A DNA stretch of 10,900 nucleotides from Chloroflexota bacterium (GTDB lineage Bacteria > Chloroflexota > Anaerolineae > Promineifilales > Promineifilaceae): NCBI GenBank assembly GCA_008501785.1, contig QQUD01000501.1:1-10900 (forward strand), in the 5' to 3' direction. A program made the translations under genes and the position numbers. Below, piece after piece: positions 1-7,712 of the stretch (the first letter of the stretch is position 1; every line of letters begins with the position of its first letter). The notes below the pieces were generated by a model, which searched no databases, was not told the origin of the DNA, and worked only from the letters and a program-made list of their open reading frames with translations.

Positions 1-613
1 CCCGAGCAACTTCTTTACCATTCCACAACATCTTATGCACCTCGCCTGGATACCCTTCTTTGACACCTGAAGAGCCATCACGAGTTGCCACCATCATGCG
101 GTCTCTCACCGATGTCAAACGACCCTTCCAGTACAGCAAAAAATCACTCCGACCTTCGATAAAAGTAATGACCTCATTACCCTTTTCTTTCAGGCTGCGA
201 GCAATTGGATAAATGCTGCCAATACCATAACAGCCACCAGCACACAGCACTGTGCCAAAATGATTCAACTCCAAGTTTTTGCCTAGTGGCCCAACAAAAG
301 TTGGCACCACATCTCCAACCTTCAAATCACTTATCTTATAGGTCGATCTCCCAACCTGCATATAAACACAGCTGACTAAACCTTTTTCCCGATCCCAATC
401 AGCTACCGTAAGAGGAATACGTTCCCCAAATTCGTCAGCCCGAAGCATGACAAACTGACCCGGTTCAATTTTTGAAGCCACAGCAGGCGCATGAACAGTC
501 AGCAATTGCAAATTAGGCACCAGAGATTCATTAGACACCACTGTCGGCGGCTCAGGTTCAAAAAGCGTTTTATATTGCTGTTCACAGGCTTGATTTCCAT
601 TTTCTTCTTGCAT
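1..613 (-). CDS. NfnA/SudB-like FAD/NAD-binding flavoprotein, C-terminus off the window
   Basis: Open from an ATG at 613 through the left edge; 204 residues are visible. The family comprises FAD- and NAD(P)-binding reductase subunits such as NfnA of NADH-dependent ferredoxin:NADP oxidoreductase, SudB of sulfide dehydrogenase and the dihydroorotate dehydrogenase electron-transfer subunit. Visible signatures are the FAD-binding block GERIPLTVAD (residues 63-72), FVGPLG (106-111) and the nucleotide-binding stretch CAGGCYGIGSIYPIAR (124-139). The usual glycine-rich loop GGG is GGC here. The expected C-terminal 2Fe-2S motif lies beyond the edge. An N-terminal extension of about 20 residues precedes the barrel. 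A GAGG sequence 6 nt before the ATG supports the start. It follows the NuoG-like gene by 32 nt, so it belongs to the redox operon and probably passes electrons between NAD(P)H and that complex. Which member of the superfamily it is cannot be settled from the fragment. Confidence 0.85.
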   Translation of the reverse strand, partial: MQEENGNQACEQQYKTLFEPEPPTVVSNESLVPNLQLLTVHAPAVASKIEPGQFVMLRADEFGERIPLTVADWDREKGLVSCVYMQVGRSTYKISDLKVGDVVPTFVGPLGKNLELNHFGTVLCAGGCYGIGSIYPIARSLKEKGNEVITFIEGRSDFLLYWKGRLTSVRDRMMVATRDGSSGVKEGYPGEVHKMLWNGKEVAR

Positions 614-645
614 AGCGAACCTCATTTTTATACCAACTTCCTGCC

Positions 646-3261
646 TTAAATAGTTTCAATTCGTACCGGATACGCTTTAGAACTAGCACAGAGTGCAGGG
701 AACAAGGGTGACCTGTTCACTCGATTAAAGCTAACAAACGCGGCCCCTTCTGGCATCGAGCCATTAGAAACCTGAACAATACACGCTGCACTGCCATATG
801 GCGATACCACATTGACTAAAACACCATCAACAATTCCTAAACGTTCAGCATCAGACGCATGCAAATGTACAATTTCTTCCTGCTTAATAATATTCATCCC
901 CCTAACACGCTCGGTCAAACAAACGCCATAATAATAGTAAAGGTTGCGTTCCGTGATGAGTGCCAAAGGAAATTTCTCGGTTGTTATTTGAGTCGTGCCA
1001 TTTAAGCTGAAAGGCTCAATTTTTGTCTCTACAGTTTCAAAATGCCGCTGGCAACCTTCAATTCCTAAAGTATCAAGATTAATTGCCGCATAAGCCGGTA
1101 CTAAACTTGCAATCTCAGCCATCATCTCTATCGCCGACTGACAATTCCAAGTTTGACCGCTCATTCTCCCGGCCACATCTCGCGAGATCATCCAACCCGG
1201 ACGTGACAAACCCAACGGCGGTATAGCCTGCGTAACACGCTGCACACGTCCTTCCAGATTGGTCAAACTACCGTCCATTTCAGCAAATGTGGTAGCTGGC
1301 AATACAATATCGGCATACTGTAGGTTTTCAGTGCTGACAATATCTTGTACAACCAAAAACTCCAGTTCAGCCAACTCAGATAGCAGAGGAACTTCACCCG
1401 CTAAATAAAGGGATTTAATGTCACCTTGACGGATTCCATCCAAAATTTCCTCATAACTACGTCCAGATTCTCGATTAAGAGGGACACCCCACGCAGTTTC
1501 AAACAACACACGGTCTTCCTCGTTAGCGAGTGACCGATAACCGGGAAGTATTGCGGGATGAACCCCCATATCATGCACACCTACAAAGTTACCTTCGCCG
1601 GTTATGGGCATAACGGCCGTTTCACCCCCCAACAAAAATGCTAAACTTTGAATAGCCTTAATCGTATCCACAGCACTTGGATAATGGGTGATTCCCGAAC
1701 CGTAGATAATGATAGTCTTTTGTCCCTGATTTTCAGCTAATCTTTTTGCGGCATGAGCAAGCGCTTGATGCGATACACCTGTTTTGCTAATAATTATTCC
1801 CAAATCAAGTTGCGACAGTTCAGGATACCTCGCTAAATTCTCATTACCAGCCACCAGACCTTCATCAAGAAGGCTCTTAATCATGCCTGCCAACAAAATA
1901 TGGTCAGTGCCAATCTGCGGTTGTAGCGACAAAGATGATTGATTCGCCAACTCAGTTTGACGTGCATCAATTGTTATTAGCTCCGCCCCATTGGTCAAAG
2001 CATGGCGGATTTCCAGACCCAAGATAGGATGTGATTCAAAGGGATTCGTACCAATAACCAAAATACAAGCCGCATCCCGTACATCTCGTATCGTTGAACC
2101 ATCAATGTTTTTGAGCGTGTCGAGCAATGCTCCACTGTTCTCGTGTTCTGGAAAAGCAGCGGTCAGAGCGATGTTATTCGTGTTGAGAGAAGTGCGAGCA
2201 AACTTTTGCAATGCATAGCTTGTCTCGTTGGTCTCAGCAGCAGCAGCCACAACAGCAACCTCATCACCCTGATACTTACCCAGCTTTTTTGCCACCACAT
2301 CCAATGCTTCATCCCACGAAGCTTCTGCCAACCGGTTTCCGCGTCTTATAAGCGGACTTTTGAGACGGGTTAAATCGTGGATCACATCGACCATACCAAA
2401 ACGGCCGCGAACACAAAGTTGACCATCATTAGCAGGACCCTCATTGTCCCCTACTGCACGAATAACATTTCCGTCCTTAGTTTGCACATTTACAGCACAA
2501 CCAACAGAACAATAGGGGCAAACGCTTGATACAGAATTAGTATGTACACCTTCCCATTTTCCTCGTTTGTCAGCTAACGAACCGGTAGGGCAGACATCGA
2601 CACATGCACCGCAAAATTGGCAGCCCATATCCACATGAGAGCGGTTAAAGGCAGTACCGACAATCGTGTCACTGCCCCGCTGCACAAACGCCAACACCCC
2701 ATTATGCCGAATTTCCTGGCAAGCTCGAATACAGCGTCCACATAAAATGCAAAGATTATAATCTCGGTCAAAGAATGGGTCGTCTTTTTCAACCGGTAAG
2801 CCACGATAAGTAATGGGATAGGGAATGTCATCTATGCCCAAATAATCAACTAAACCCTGAACTTCGCACTGACCATTGGAAGGGCAATATTGGCAGCCTG
2901 TGGTTACAGCTGCTTTACGAATCGTCCCCGAATGTAATGCGCCACATTCGGCATTACAAACAAGGCAGGTATAGGGATGCTCAGATAAAATTAGTGACAA
3001 AACTTCTCGCCGCAAACTTTGTACGGTTTCGGTTTCGGTATGCACAACCATGTTTTCAGAAATGGGAACCGTACAAGCGGTGGGAAACCCACGCATATTA
3101 TCAATTTCCACCGTACACATACGACAAGCACCGGCAGGGGATAACTTGGGAGCATGACACAGGGTCGGGATATAGATGTCGTTTGCTCTGGCAGCTTCAA
3201 GAACTGTCATGCCTGTTTCAGCCTCAATTTTTATTTCATTGATAATTATTGATACACTCAT
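646..3261 (-). CDS. NuoG / formate dehydrogenase alpha-like Fe-S subunit lacking the Mo-ligand Cys/Sec
   Basis: An 871-residue protein built like HydA/NuoG/FdhA. Domains in order: 2Fe-2S ferredoxin (Cys 35, 46, 49, 63); a His/Cys region (His 95, Cys 99, 102, 106, then Cys 123, 126, 132); two 4Fe-4S clusters (Cys 171, 174, 177, 181 and 214, 217, 220, 224); a molybdopterin-oxidoreductase-type 4Fe-4S cluster (Cys 248, 251, 255, 283); a molybdopterin-binding-like body; and a C-terminal dinucleotide-binding-like domain. Where formate dehydrogenases have the Cys or Sec that binds Mo, just after a GTNN-like motif, this protein reads NTNNIALTAAFPEHENSG, with no Cys or Sec. It is therefore probably an electron-wiring subunit and not an active formate dehydrogenase. 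The frame is open to an ATG at 3345, but that would overlap nuoF. ATG 3261 has GGAGGA about 10 nt upstream and is preferred; ATG 3270 lies too close to it. It is 23 nt downstream of nuoF. Confidence 0.9.
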   Translation of the reverse strand: MSVSIIINEIKIEAETGMTVLEAARANDIYIPTLCHAPKLSPAGACRMCTVEIDNMRGFPTACTVPISENMVVHTETETVQSLRREVLSLILSEHPYTCLVCNAECGALHSGTIRKAAVTTGCQYCPSNGQCEVQGLVDYLGIDDIPYPITYRGLPVEKDDPFFDRDYNLCILCGRCIRACQEIRHNGVLAFVQRGSDTIVGTAFNRSHVDMGCQFCGACVDVCPTGSLADKRGKWEGVHTNSVSSVCPYCSVGCAVNVQTKDGNVIRAVGDNEGPANDGQLCVRGRFGMVDVIHDLTRLKSPLIRRGNRLAEASWDEALDVVAKKLGKYQGDEVAVVAAAAETNETSYALQKFARTSLNTNNIALTAAFPEHENSGALLDTLKNIDGSTIRDVRDAACILVIGTNPFESHPILGLEIRHALTNGAELITIDARQTELANQSSLSLQPQIGTDHILLAGMIKSLLDEGLVAGNENLARYPELSQLDLGIIISKTGVSHQALAHAAKRLAENQGQKTIIIYGSGITHYPSAVDTIKAIQSLAFLLGGETAVMPITGEGNFVGVHDMGVHPAILPGYRSLANEEDRVLFETAWGVPLNRESGRSYEEILDGIRQGDIKSLYLAGEVPLLSELAELEFLVVQDIVSTENLQYADIVLPATTFAEMDGSLTNLEGRVQRVTQAIPPLGLSRPGWMISRDVAGRMSGQTWNCQSAIEMMAEIASLVPAYAAINLDTLGIEGCQRHFETVETKIEPFSLNGTTQITTEKFPLALITERNLYYYYGVCLTERVRGMNIIKQEEIVHLHASDAERLGIVDGVLVNVVSPYGSAACIVQVSNGSMPEGAAFVSFNRVNRSPLFPALCASSKAYPVRIETI

Positions 3262-3284
3262 CTTCTTCATTCCTCCGGTGTACC

Positions 3285-5132
3285 TCAATACACAACAATT
3301 GCGTTGTATTTGCAGCTTTCGTAACAGGCACCACATCGAATACATGCTTGGGGATCAATTACATGCTTCTGTTTCTTTTCACCAGAAATTCCATCAACAG
3401 GACATATTCGCACGCACAAGGTGCAACCATTACATGTGTCGATGATTTCATAAGTAATTAAATCGGGGCACACGCCAGCCGGACAATGATGATCTTTGAT
3501 GTGGGATTCGTATTCATCGCGAAAATAGCGCAGAGTGGTCAAAACCGGGTTTGGGGCAGTTTGGCCAAGGCCACACAATGATCCAGATTTAATTGTCTGG
3601 GCCAGAGTCTCAAGGCGGTTGATATCGGCCAATTCTGCCTGACCAGATTTAATACGTTCCAATATCCACAACATTTGCCTGGTTCCGACACGGCAAGGCG
3701 GGCATTTACCACATGATTCACTTTGAATAAACGACAGGAAGTAATGGGCCACATCGACCATACAGGTGGCTTCATCCATCACAATAATTCCACCGGATCC
3801 CATAATGGTTCCAGCTGCGGTCAGTGATTCATAATCGACCCCAATCTCCAAGGATTCGACCGGCACACAGCCACCAGATGGACCACCCGTTTGAACAGCC
3901 TTGATAGCTTTGTCTTCTAATATGCCACCACCAATATCAAAGACGATTTGCTGCAAGGTTGTACCCAAAGGAACTTCAACTAGACCAGTGTTTTTAACTT
4001 TGCCTGCCAAGGCAAATGTTTTAGTGCCCTTGCTCATTTCTGTGCCGTGTTTGGCATATGCATCGGCACTCATACGCATGATGGCGGGGATGGTGGAAAT
4101 GGTTTCTACATTGTTGATAATCGTAGGGCTGTCCCACAATCCGGAAACAGCCGGGAAAGGGGGTCTGTTTCGAGGCATACCACGCCGACCTTCAATCGAA
4201 CCGATTAATGCGGTTTCCTCGCCGCAGACAAATGCGCCAGCCCCTTCTCTAATTTTTATATCAAAATCAAAACCAGAATCCTGGATGTTTTTACCTAATA
4301 AACCAGCCTCTCGCATCTGCTGGATGCCAAGTCTGAGCCGTTCAACCGCCAAGGGGTACTCAGCTCGAATATAGATGTAGGCTTCAATCGCGCCCATTGC
4401 ATAACCGCCAATCAACAAACCTTCTAGCAGTGCATGTGGATCGCCTTCAATCAATGAACGATTCATAAAAGCGCCGGGGTCGCCTTCATCGGCGTTACAT
4501 ATGAAATATTTTTTTTCGCCAGGTTGATCACGGCAAATTTGCCACTTAACGGCCGTTGGAAAACCAGCTCCCCCCCGACCACGCAATCCAGCTTTTTTGA
4601 CCTCGTCTACGACTTGTTGAGGAGTCATGCCTATCGCACGTTCAAACCCTTGGTAGCCACCATGCGCCAGACAATGCTCGAAATTCGTAGGGTCTATGAC
4701 GCCACAATTCCGCAAAATAATACGCGTTGTTCCGAGCATCGGATGTGTTGATAAGGTAGGAATCCCATTTAGCGGTTGATCACCCAAGGTGCCGATAGCC
4801 AAATCAGCGCAAGGATTCTCACCCAAAAGCCAGTCATGGGTTAGCCGTTTGACAGCTCTGGCATTTACATTGCCATATAAAATAGACGGTTGCCCCGGTT
4901 TATCGATAATAACGACTGGTTCTAGATAACATGTTCCAATGCAGCCGACTTCTATAATCAGAAAATCTAAATCATGCTTCGCCTGCTGTTTTTTAAAAGC
5001 AGCAATAGTATCCAAAGCACCAGCAGCCTGACCACAAGTAGCTGTTCCAACCCGTATTTGGGGGCGCTCCACTTGTTCCAAGGATTGCCAATCGGCAAAT
5101 GCCTTCAGCCCCTTTTCACCAATTTTGACCAT
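3285..5132 (-). CDS. nuoF: NuoF/HydB-like NADH-binding FMN and Fe-S subunit
   Basis: A 615-residue protein that oxidises or reduces NAD(H) on FMN and passes electrons through Fe-S clusters. The N-terminus is a thioredoxin-like 2Fe-2S domain with Cys 33, 64 and 68 visible; the fourth ligand position seems not to be Cys, which looks like a family variant. The core has the glycine-rich block RGRGGAGFPTAVKW (184-197), NADEGDPGAF (213-222) and the GEETALIGSIEG segment, followed by an SLBB domain. The N3-type cluster uses Cys 474, 477, 480 and 520. A C-terminal extension adds two ferredoxin clusters (Cys 567, 570, 573, 577 and 597, 600, 603, 607). This length and the extra diferredoxin match HydB/HndC of soluble bifurcating complexes better than respiratory NuoF, which is about 440 residues. 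It starts 2 nt after the nuoE stop; its GAGG ribosome site lies inside the end of nuoE. The sequence around 4548 carries the AACGGCCGTT palindrome. Confidence 0.95.
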   Translation of the reverse strand: MVKIGEKGLKAFADWQSLEQVERPQIRVGTATCGQAAGALDTIAAFKKQQAKHDLDFLIIEVGCIGTCYLEPVVIIDKPGQPSILYGNVNARAVKRLTHDWLLGENPCADLAIGTLGDQPLNGIPTLSTHPMLGTTRIILRNCGVIDPTNFEHCLAHGGYQGFERAIGMTPQQVVDEVKKAGLRGRGGAGFPTAVKWQICRDQPGEKKYFICNADEGDPGAFMNRSLIEGDPHALLEGLLIGGYAMGAIEAYIYIRAEYPLAVERLRLGIQQMREAGLLGKNIQDSGFDFDIKIREGAGAFVCGEETALIGSIEGRRGMPRNRPPFPAVSGLWDSPTIINNVETISTIPAIMRMSADAYAKHGTEMSKGTKTFALAGKVKNTGLVEVPLGTTLQQIVFDIGGGILEDKAIKAVQTGGPSGGCVPVESLEIGVDYESLTAAGTIMGSGGIIVMDEATCMVDVAHYFLSFIQSESCGKCPPCRVGTRQMLWILERIKSGQAELADINRLETLAQTIKSGSLCGLGQTAPNPVLTTLRYFRDEYESHIKDHHCPAGVCPDLITYEIIDTCNGCTLCVRICPVDGISGEKKQKHVIDPQACIRCGACYESCKYNAIVVY

Positions 5133-5134
5133 GA

Positions 5135-5596
5135 TTAATCCTCATACTTCTTAATTAGCTTCTGTCCTTTGGGGGAACTCATACGGCCGTGAACATCTTT
5201 GTTTACCATAATTACCGGAGCCAGGGCACAGCAGCCAAAACAAGCGACATGCTCTAAACTAAACTGCGCATTGGGCGTGGTTTCGCCAGCCTTAATGTTG
5301 AGTTGATATTCTATCAACTCTAGTATTCGGCTGCTGCCACGCACATGACAGGCAGTTCCCAAACACACTTTAATCATGTGTTTGCCCGGTTTGCTAAAAC
5401 GAAATTGAGAGTAAAAAGAGGCCACACCAAAGATTTCACCGGCAGCAACACCGGTAAACAGTTCTACTTCATCAACTACCTCTGAGGATATAAAGCCATA
5501 AAATTGCTGTACATCTTGTAAAATAGGAATCAAATAACCCCGATCATGTTTTGGATATCTTACTAAAACATGATCAATATTGTTGTAATTTCCCAT
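5135..5596 (-). CDS. nuoE: NuoE/HydC-like 2Fe-2S subunit
   Basis: A 153-residue thioredoxin-fold 2Fe-2S protein, the usual length for NuoE/HydC, which accompanies NuoF in complex I-type NADH dehydrogenase modules and in bifurcating hydrogenases. The four ligands are clear: Cys 78 and 83 in CLGTACHVRG, and Cys 119 and 123 in CFGCCALAP. The N-terminal helical part includes the typical LIPILQDVQQFYGFIS segment (22-37). Start ATG 5596 has GAGG 7 nt upstream. This is the first gene of the redox operon; a good promoter lies about 30-60 nt upstream. The stop is 2 nt before the nuoF ATG, which implies translational coupling and a 1:1 complex. Confidence 0.95.
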   Translation of the reverse strand: MGNYNNIDHVLVRYPKHDRGYLIPILQDVQQFYGFISSEVVDEVELFTGVAAGEIFGVASFYSQFRFSKPGKHMIKVCLGTACHVRGSSRILELIEYQLNIKAGETTPNAQFSLEHVACFGCCALAPVIMVNKDVHGRMSSPKGQKLIKKYED

Positions 5597-5627
5597 GTGG
5601 TAACCTCATTAATTGACAAGGTTATGA

Positions 5628-5656
5628 TGTATATTGTGGGTCTTGAGCTGGGTCAA
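5628..5656 (-). promoter_or_regulatory. Sigma70-type promoter of the nuoEFG-like operon with FNR/CRP-like dyad
   Basis: Read on the minus strand, TTGACC (5656-5651) is followed by a 17-nt spacer and TATACA (5633-5628), a near-consensus sigma70 layout. Transcription would start near 5621, leaving a leader of about 25 nt before the nuoE ATG. The dyad TTGA-N6-TCAA (5643-5656) overlaps the -35 box and has the half-site spacing of CRP/FNR-family operators. Regulation by such a protein is an inference; a match this short can arise by chance. Confidence 0.65.
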
Positions 5657-5894
5657 GTCACGATAGCAAGGTGCAACGGATCTAGTTGATAACAAACATC
5701 AAGTTCATAAATCAATGCGAATAAATCACTCTTTTTAAGTATGCAAAAGTGAAATGATCTTATTCAATGACAATCTTCTATACAATCCATGACAAATGTC
5801 ACTGTTCGTGAAATGATTCACAATTGGCGTTGGAAATTGAATAAAAACAATGGGGATAAGGAAAATGTGGCTAACTATTTTTACAAATCATGCA

Positions 5895-5926
5895 TTGCAA
5901 CACACTTTCATAAAAGTGCGTTGCAA
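5895..5926. repeat. 14-bp imperfect inverted repeat with 4-nt loop, possible terminator downstream of the MmcQ gene
   Basis: The arm TTGCAACACACTTT (5895-5908) and its near reverse complement (5913-5926) are separated by CATA, with a single mismatch. It lies 42 nt beyond the stop of the MmcQ/YjbR gene. On the minus strand the sequence after the hairpin is only weakly T-rich, so it is either an unusual terminator or an RNA-stabilising hairpin. The remaining parts of 5657-5967 show no convincing gene. Confidence 0.6.
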
Positions 5927-5967
5927 GTGGTTAGTAGTTTTAATTGCTTAGGATCGCGGCAAATAAA

Positions 5968-6336
5968 TTATTGTCCAGATGGCCTATTCAATATCTCTCG
6001 CTCGGCCTTTTTTAAACCACGAACAACTAATTTGTACGAATCATCGATCATCCGCCAAAACTCAAGATCGGGAATGGTGCCGTCAATCGTCACCGTATTC
6101 CAATGACGTTTGTTCATATGATAGCCAGGAATGACGGCTTGATAGAGATCACGCAGGAATAAAGCTTCATTAGGGTCACATTTAAGTGAAATTGTTAGCG
6201 GATTTTCTTCCCAAGCTACCAAGGCAAACATTTTGCCCATTACTTTATAAACCAAGGCTTGTGGCCCAAATGGCGTTTCTTCGACACTTCCTTGTTTTTC
6301 TAGAAGGTAGTTTTGCAATGTTTTTAGGTCAATCAT
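5968..6336 (-). CDS. MmcQ/YjbR family protein
   Basis: A 122-residue protein matching the MmcQ/YjbR family (DUF419), small proteins with a CyaY-like or double-wing DNA-binding fold; the cellular role is poorly defined. Typical elements are the N-terminal LEKQGSVEETPFG segment, KMFALVAWEE in the middle, the hallmark MNKRHWNTVTIDGTIPD, and the C-terminal DDSYKLVVRGLKKAER. A TTG at 6348 is in frame, but ATG 6336 is preferred because GAGG lies 6 nt upstream. The ATG overlaps the end of the AlkC gene by 8 nt, so the two are probably co-translated. Its tie to two DNA-repair genes hints at a DNA-related function, which is inference only. Confidence 0.9.
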   Translation of the reverse strand: MIDLKTLQNYLLEKQGSVEETPFGPQALVYKVMGKMFALVAWEENPLTISLKCDPNEALFLRDLYQAVIPGYHMNKRHWNTVTIDGTIPDLEFWRMIDDSYKLVVRGLKKAEREILNRPSGQ

Positions 6337-7459
6337 GCTGTTCCTCAATCATTAATTGAAATTGGGCAGTGCCAAACGGCCGTCCATTGATTTGCAATTC
6401 GACGCGATGGTCGCCAGGATAGTAACGACGTGTGGTGATGGGTTTGATGCGATGTGTTTTTTGGGCAGATAATGTGTCATGGGGGGATAAAACGGCCGTT
6501 TTCCACTTAAACACCTTGCCGCTCGTCGACCCATTCGCCTTCACAAAATGCACCACATAGTCTATCACTAAGTTTTGTGGCTTATCTGACGTGCTGCATA
6601 TCGTGAAATCAAGCGTAAACACCTCGCCCATTTGAATTGCCACCGGTGAAATTGCGAACAATTCGAGAGCAATCGCTGGCGCACCATAACCCAAAATTTC
6701 CAGCGCCCCATCATGTCCTTGCTTCACCAGCGAACGCAGCGCATGACGAATAATCCACTGCGTCCCTTTGCTGGCATTTACCTGCCAGCGGCGACACGTT
6801 TCCACCACCAAATCAGGATGATCTTTGGCAATGTCGTTCAAATGATTGGCTACCGAACGCCGCACATATTCGGATGGGTCATTTTGCAGCTTTTCTAGCA
6901 GCGCCAGTGTTGGATTTGGGTCTTCGATAAATTCATACAGCCGCCCCGCCCAAGGCAAACGTGGACGTGTACCTTCGCTCACTAACCGGCGCACGTGTGG
7001 ACTAGGGTCCGCCGTCCAATTATGCAAAATGGATAAGACGCGATCAGGGTATTTGGTAATAAACGGCCGTATCGCAAACTCAGCCGTATGCCGTTTTGTA
7101 ATCTCGTACATGGCTGCCATCGACTCATCAAAATGGTCCAGGCCATACATCTCCACAAAATGAGCCACCGGCATCAAAAACCAGCCATCGTTAAACATAC
7201 CTTCTTCTTCGGCCAGCTCATCCCGTAAGATAGCGAGTAAAATCTTGACCGCATCAGGATAATCTGGCGGCAAATGTGTACGCATTGCTTTTGAGAAAAC
7301 AGCCACCCGCGCCTTCAGCTCTAGTGGTGACAGTTGCGGCGTGATTTGGTTGACGAAAACGGCCGTTTCAAACCCCTCATACACCCCTTCAATCCCGCGA
7401 CCTAATTGCCTCGCCATCTCCTCATCAAAATACAATTTAAATCGTTTTTGTTCGCTCAT
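6329..7459 (-). CDS. AlkC-type DNA alkylation repair glycosylase with C-terminal Ig-like domain
   Basis: A 376-residue protein of the HEAT-repeat DNA glycosylases (AlkC/AlkD superfamily), which remove positively charged alkylated bases such as 3-methyladenine. The helical repeats occupy roughly residues 1-255. The signature SEGTRPRLPW (161-170) follows HVRRL; by analogy with AlkC, Glu 162 and Trp 170 are candidate active-site residues. A further HEAT repeat is at 198-218. Residues about 261-372 are beta-rich, with FTLDFTICST, LVIDYVVHFVK and a final YYPGDHRVELQING, consistent with the Ig-like domain that distinguishes AlkC from AlkD. ATG 7459 has GAGGTGAT immediately upstream and is 1 nt beyond the stop of a small upstream ORF. 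Two AACGGCCGTT palindromes lie inside the gene (6491, 7358), and one sits just upstream of the ribosome site (7470). Naming it AlkC rests on motif recognition. Confidence 0.88.
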   Translation of the reverse strand: MSEQKRFKLYFDEEMARQLGRGIEGVYEGFETAVFVNQITPQLSPLELKARVAVFSKAMRTHLPPDYPDAVKILLAILRDELAEEEGMFNDGWFLMPVAHFVEMYGLDHFDESMAAMYEITKRHTAEFAIRPFITKYPDRVLSILHNWTADPSPHVRRLVSEGTRPRLPWAGRLYEFIEDPNPTLALLEKLQNDPSEYVRRSVANHLNDIAKDHPDLVVETCRRWQVNASKGTQWIIRHALRSLVKQGHDGALEILGYGAPAIALELFAISPVAIQMGEVFTLDFTICSTSDKPQNLVIDYVVHFVKANGSTSGKVFKWKTAVLSPHDTLSAQKTHRIKPITTRRYYPGDHRVELQINGRPFGTAQFQLMIEEQHD

Positions 7460-7460
7460 A

Positions 7461-7607
7461 TCACCTCAAAACGGCCGTTGGCACACTCAAAACCGCGTCC
7501 CAGGCCACTTCCGACGCAAAGGTACCTAATGCAATCTCATTCAGACCCGTATTTTCCACCTCTCCCGTACTTACCGCAAACAGCACATCATCATTCGACT
7601 GCATCAT
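7461..7607 (-). CDS. Small 48-residue ORF coupled to the AlkC gene
   Basis: The ORF starts with ATGATG at 7607 (first or second ATG), preceded by a strong GAGGAG site 3 to 6 nt away, and ends with a TGA at 7463-7461, 1 nt before the AlkC start. The product begins MMQSNDDVLFAVSTGEVENT and ends with VPTAVLR, where TAV is encoded by the AACGGCCGTT palindrome at 7470. It is acidic and has no signal peptide or membrane segment. I do not recognise the family. It could be a true small protein, a leader peptide coupling translation to AlkC, or the remnant of a larger gene. The good ribosome site and the tight junction favour translation. Confidence 0.5.
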   Translation of the reverse strand: MMQSNDDVLFAVSTGEVENTGLNEIALGTFASEVAWDAVLSVPTAVLR

Positions 7608-7634
7608 TTTCTCCTCGTCATTATTTGATTCACA

Positions 7635-7684
7635 CAAACAAAAGAAACCACAGACAAAATCTTGATTCTCTTCCGTCCGTGGTT
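7635..7684 (-). terminator. Likely intrinsic terminator of uvrB
   Basis: Beginning 28 nt after the uvrB stop, on the minus strand, AACCACGGAC (7684-7675) pairs with GTCTGTGGTT (7655-7646) as a 10-bp stem including one G-U, with a loop of about 19 nt. It is followed by the T-rich run TCTTTTGTTTG (7645-7635). A second copy of the GTCCGTGGT unit lies at 7691-7699, making a short direct repeat. Confidence 0.6.
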
Positions 7685-7712
7685 CTTTCTGTCCGTGGTA
7701 AAAAAGCTGCTT

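Noticed and set aside
3262..3345. Upstream extension of the NuoG-like gene to ATG 3345
   Set aside because: It would overlap nuoF by about 60 nt and add a Cys-rich segment foreign to the family; ATG 3261 has the properly spaced GGAGGA site.
3901..4374. 157-codon plus-strand frame within nuoF
   Set aside because: It lies wholly antisense to the conserved NADH/FMN-binding core of nuoF and has no ribosome site or recognisable domain.
5789..6106. 105-codon plus-strand frame reaching into the MmcQ/YjbR gene
   Set aside because: Its second half is antisense to a well-conserved gene, and its first half covers the stem-loop; the composition is not protein-like.
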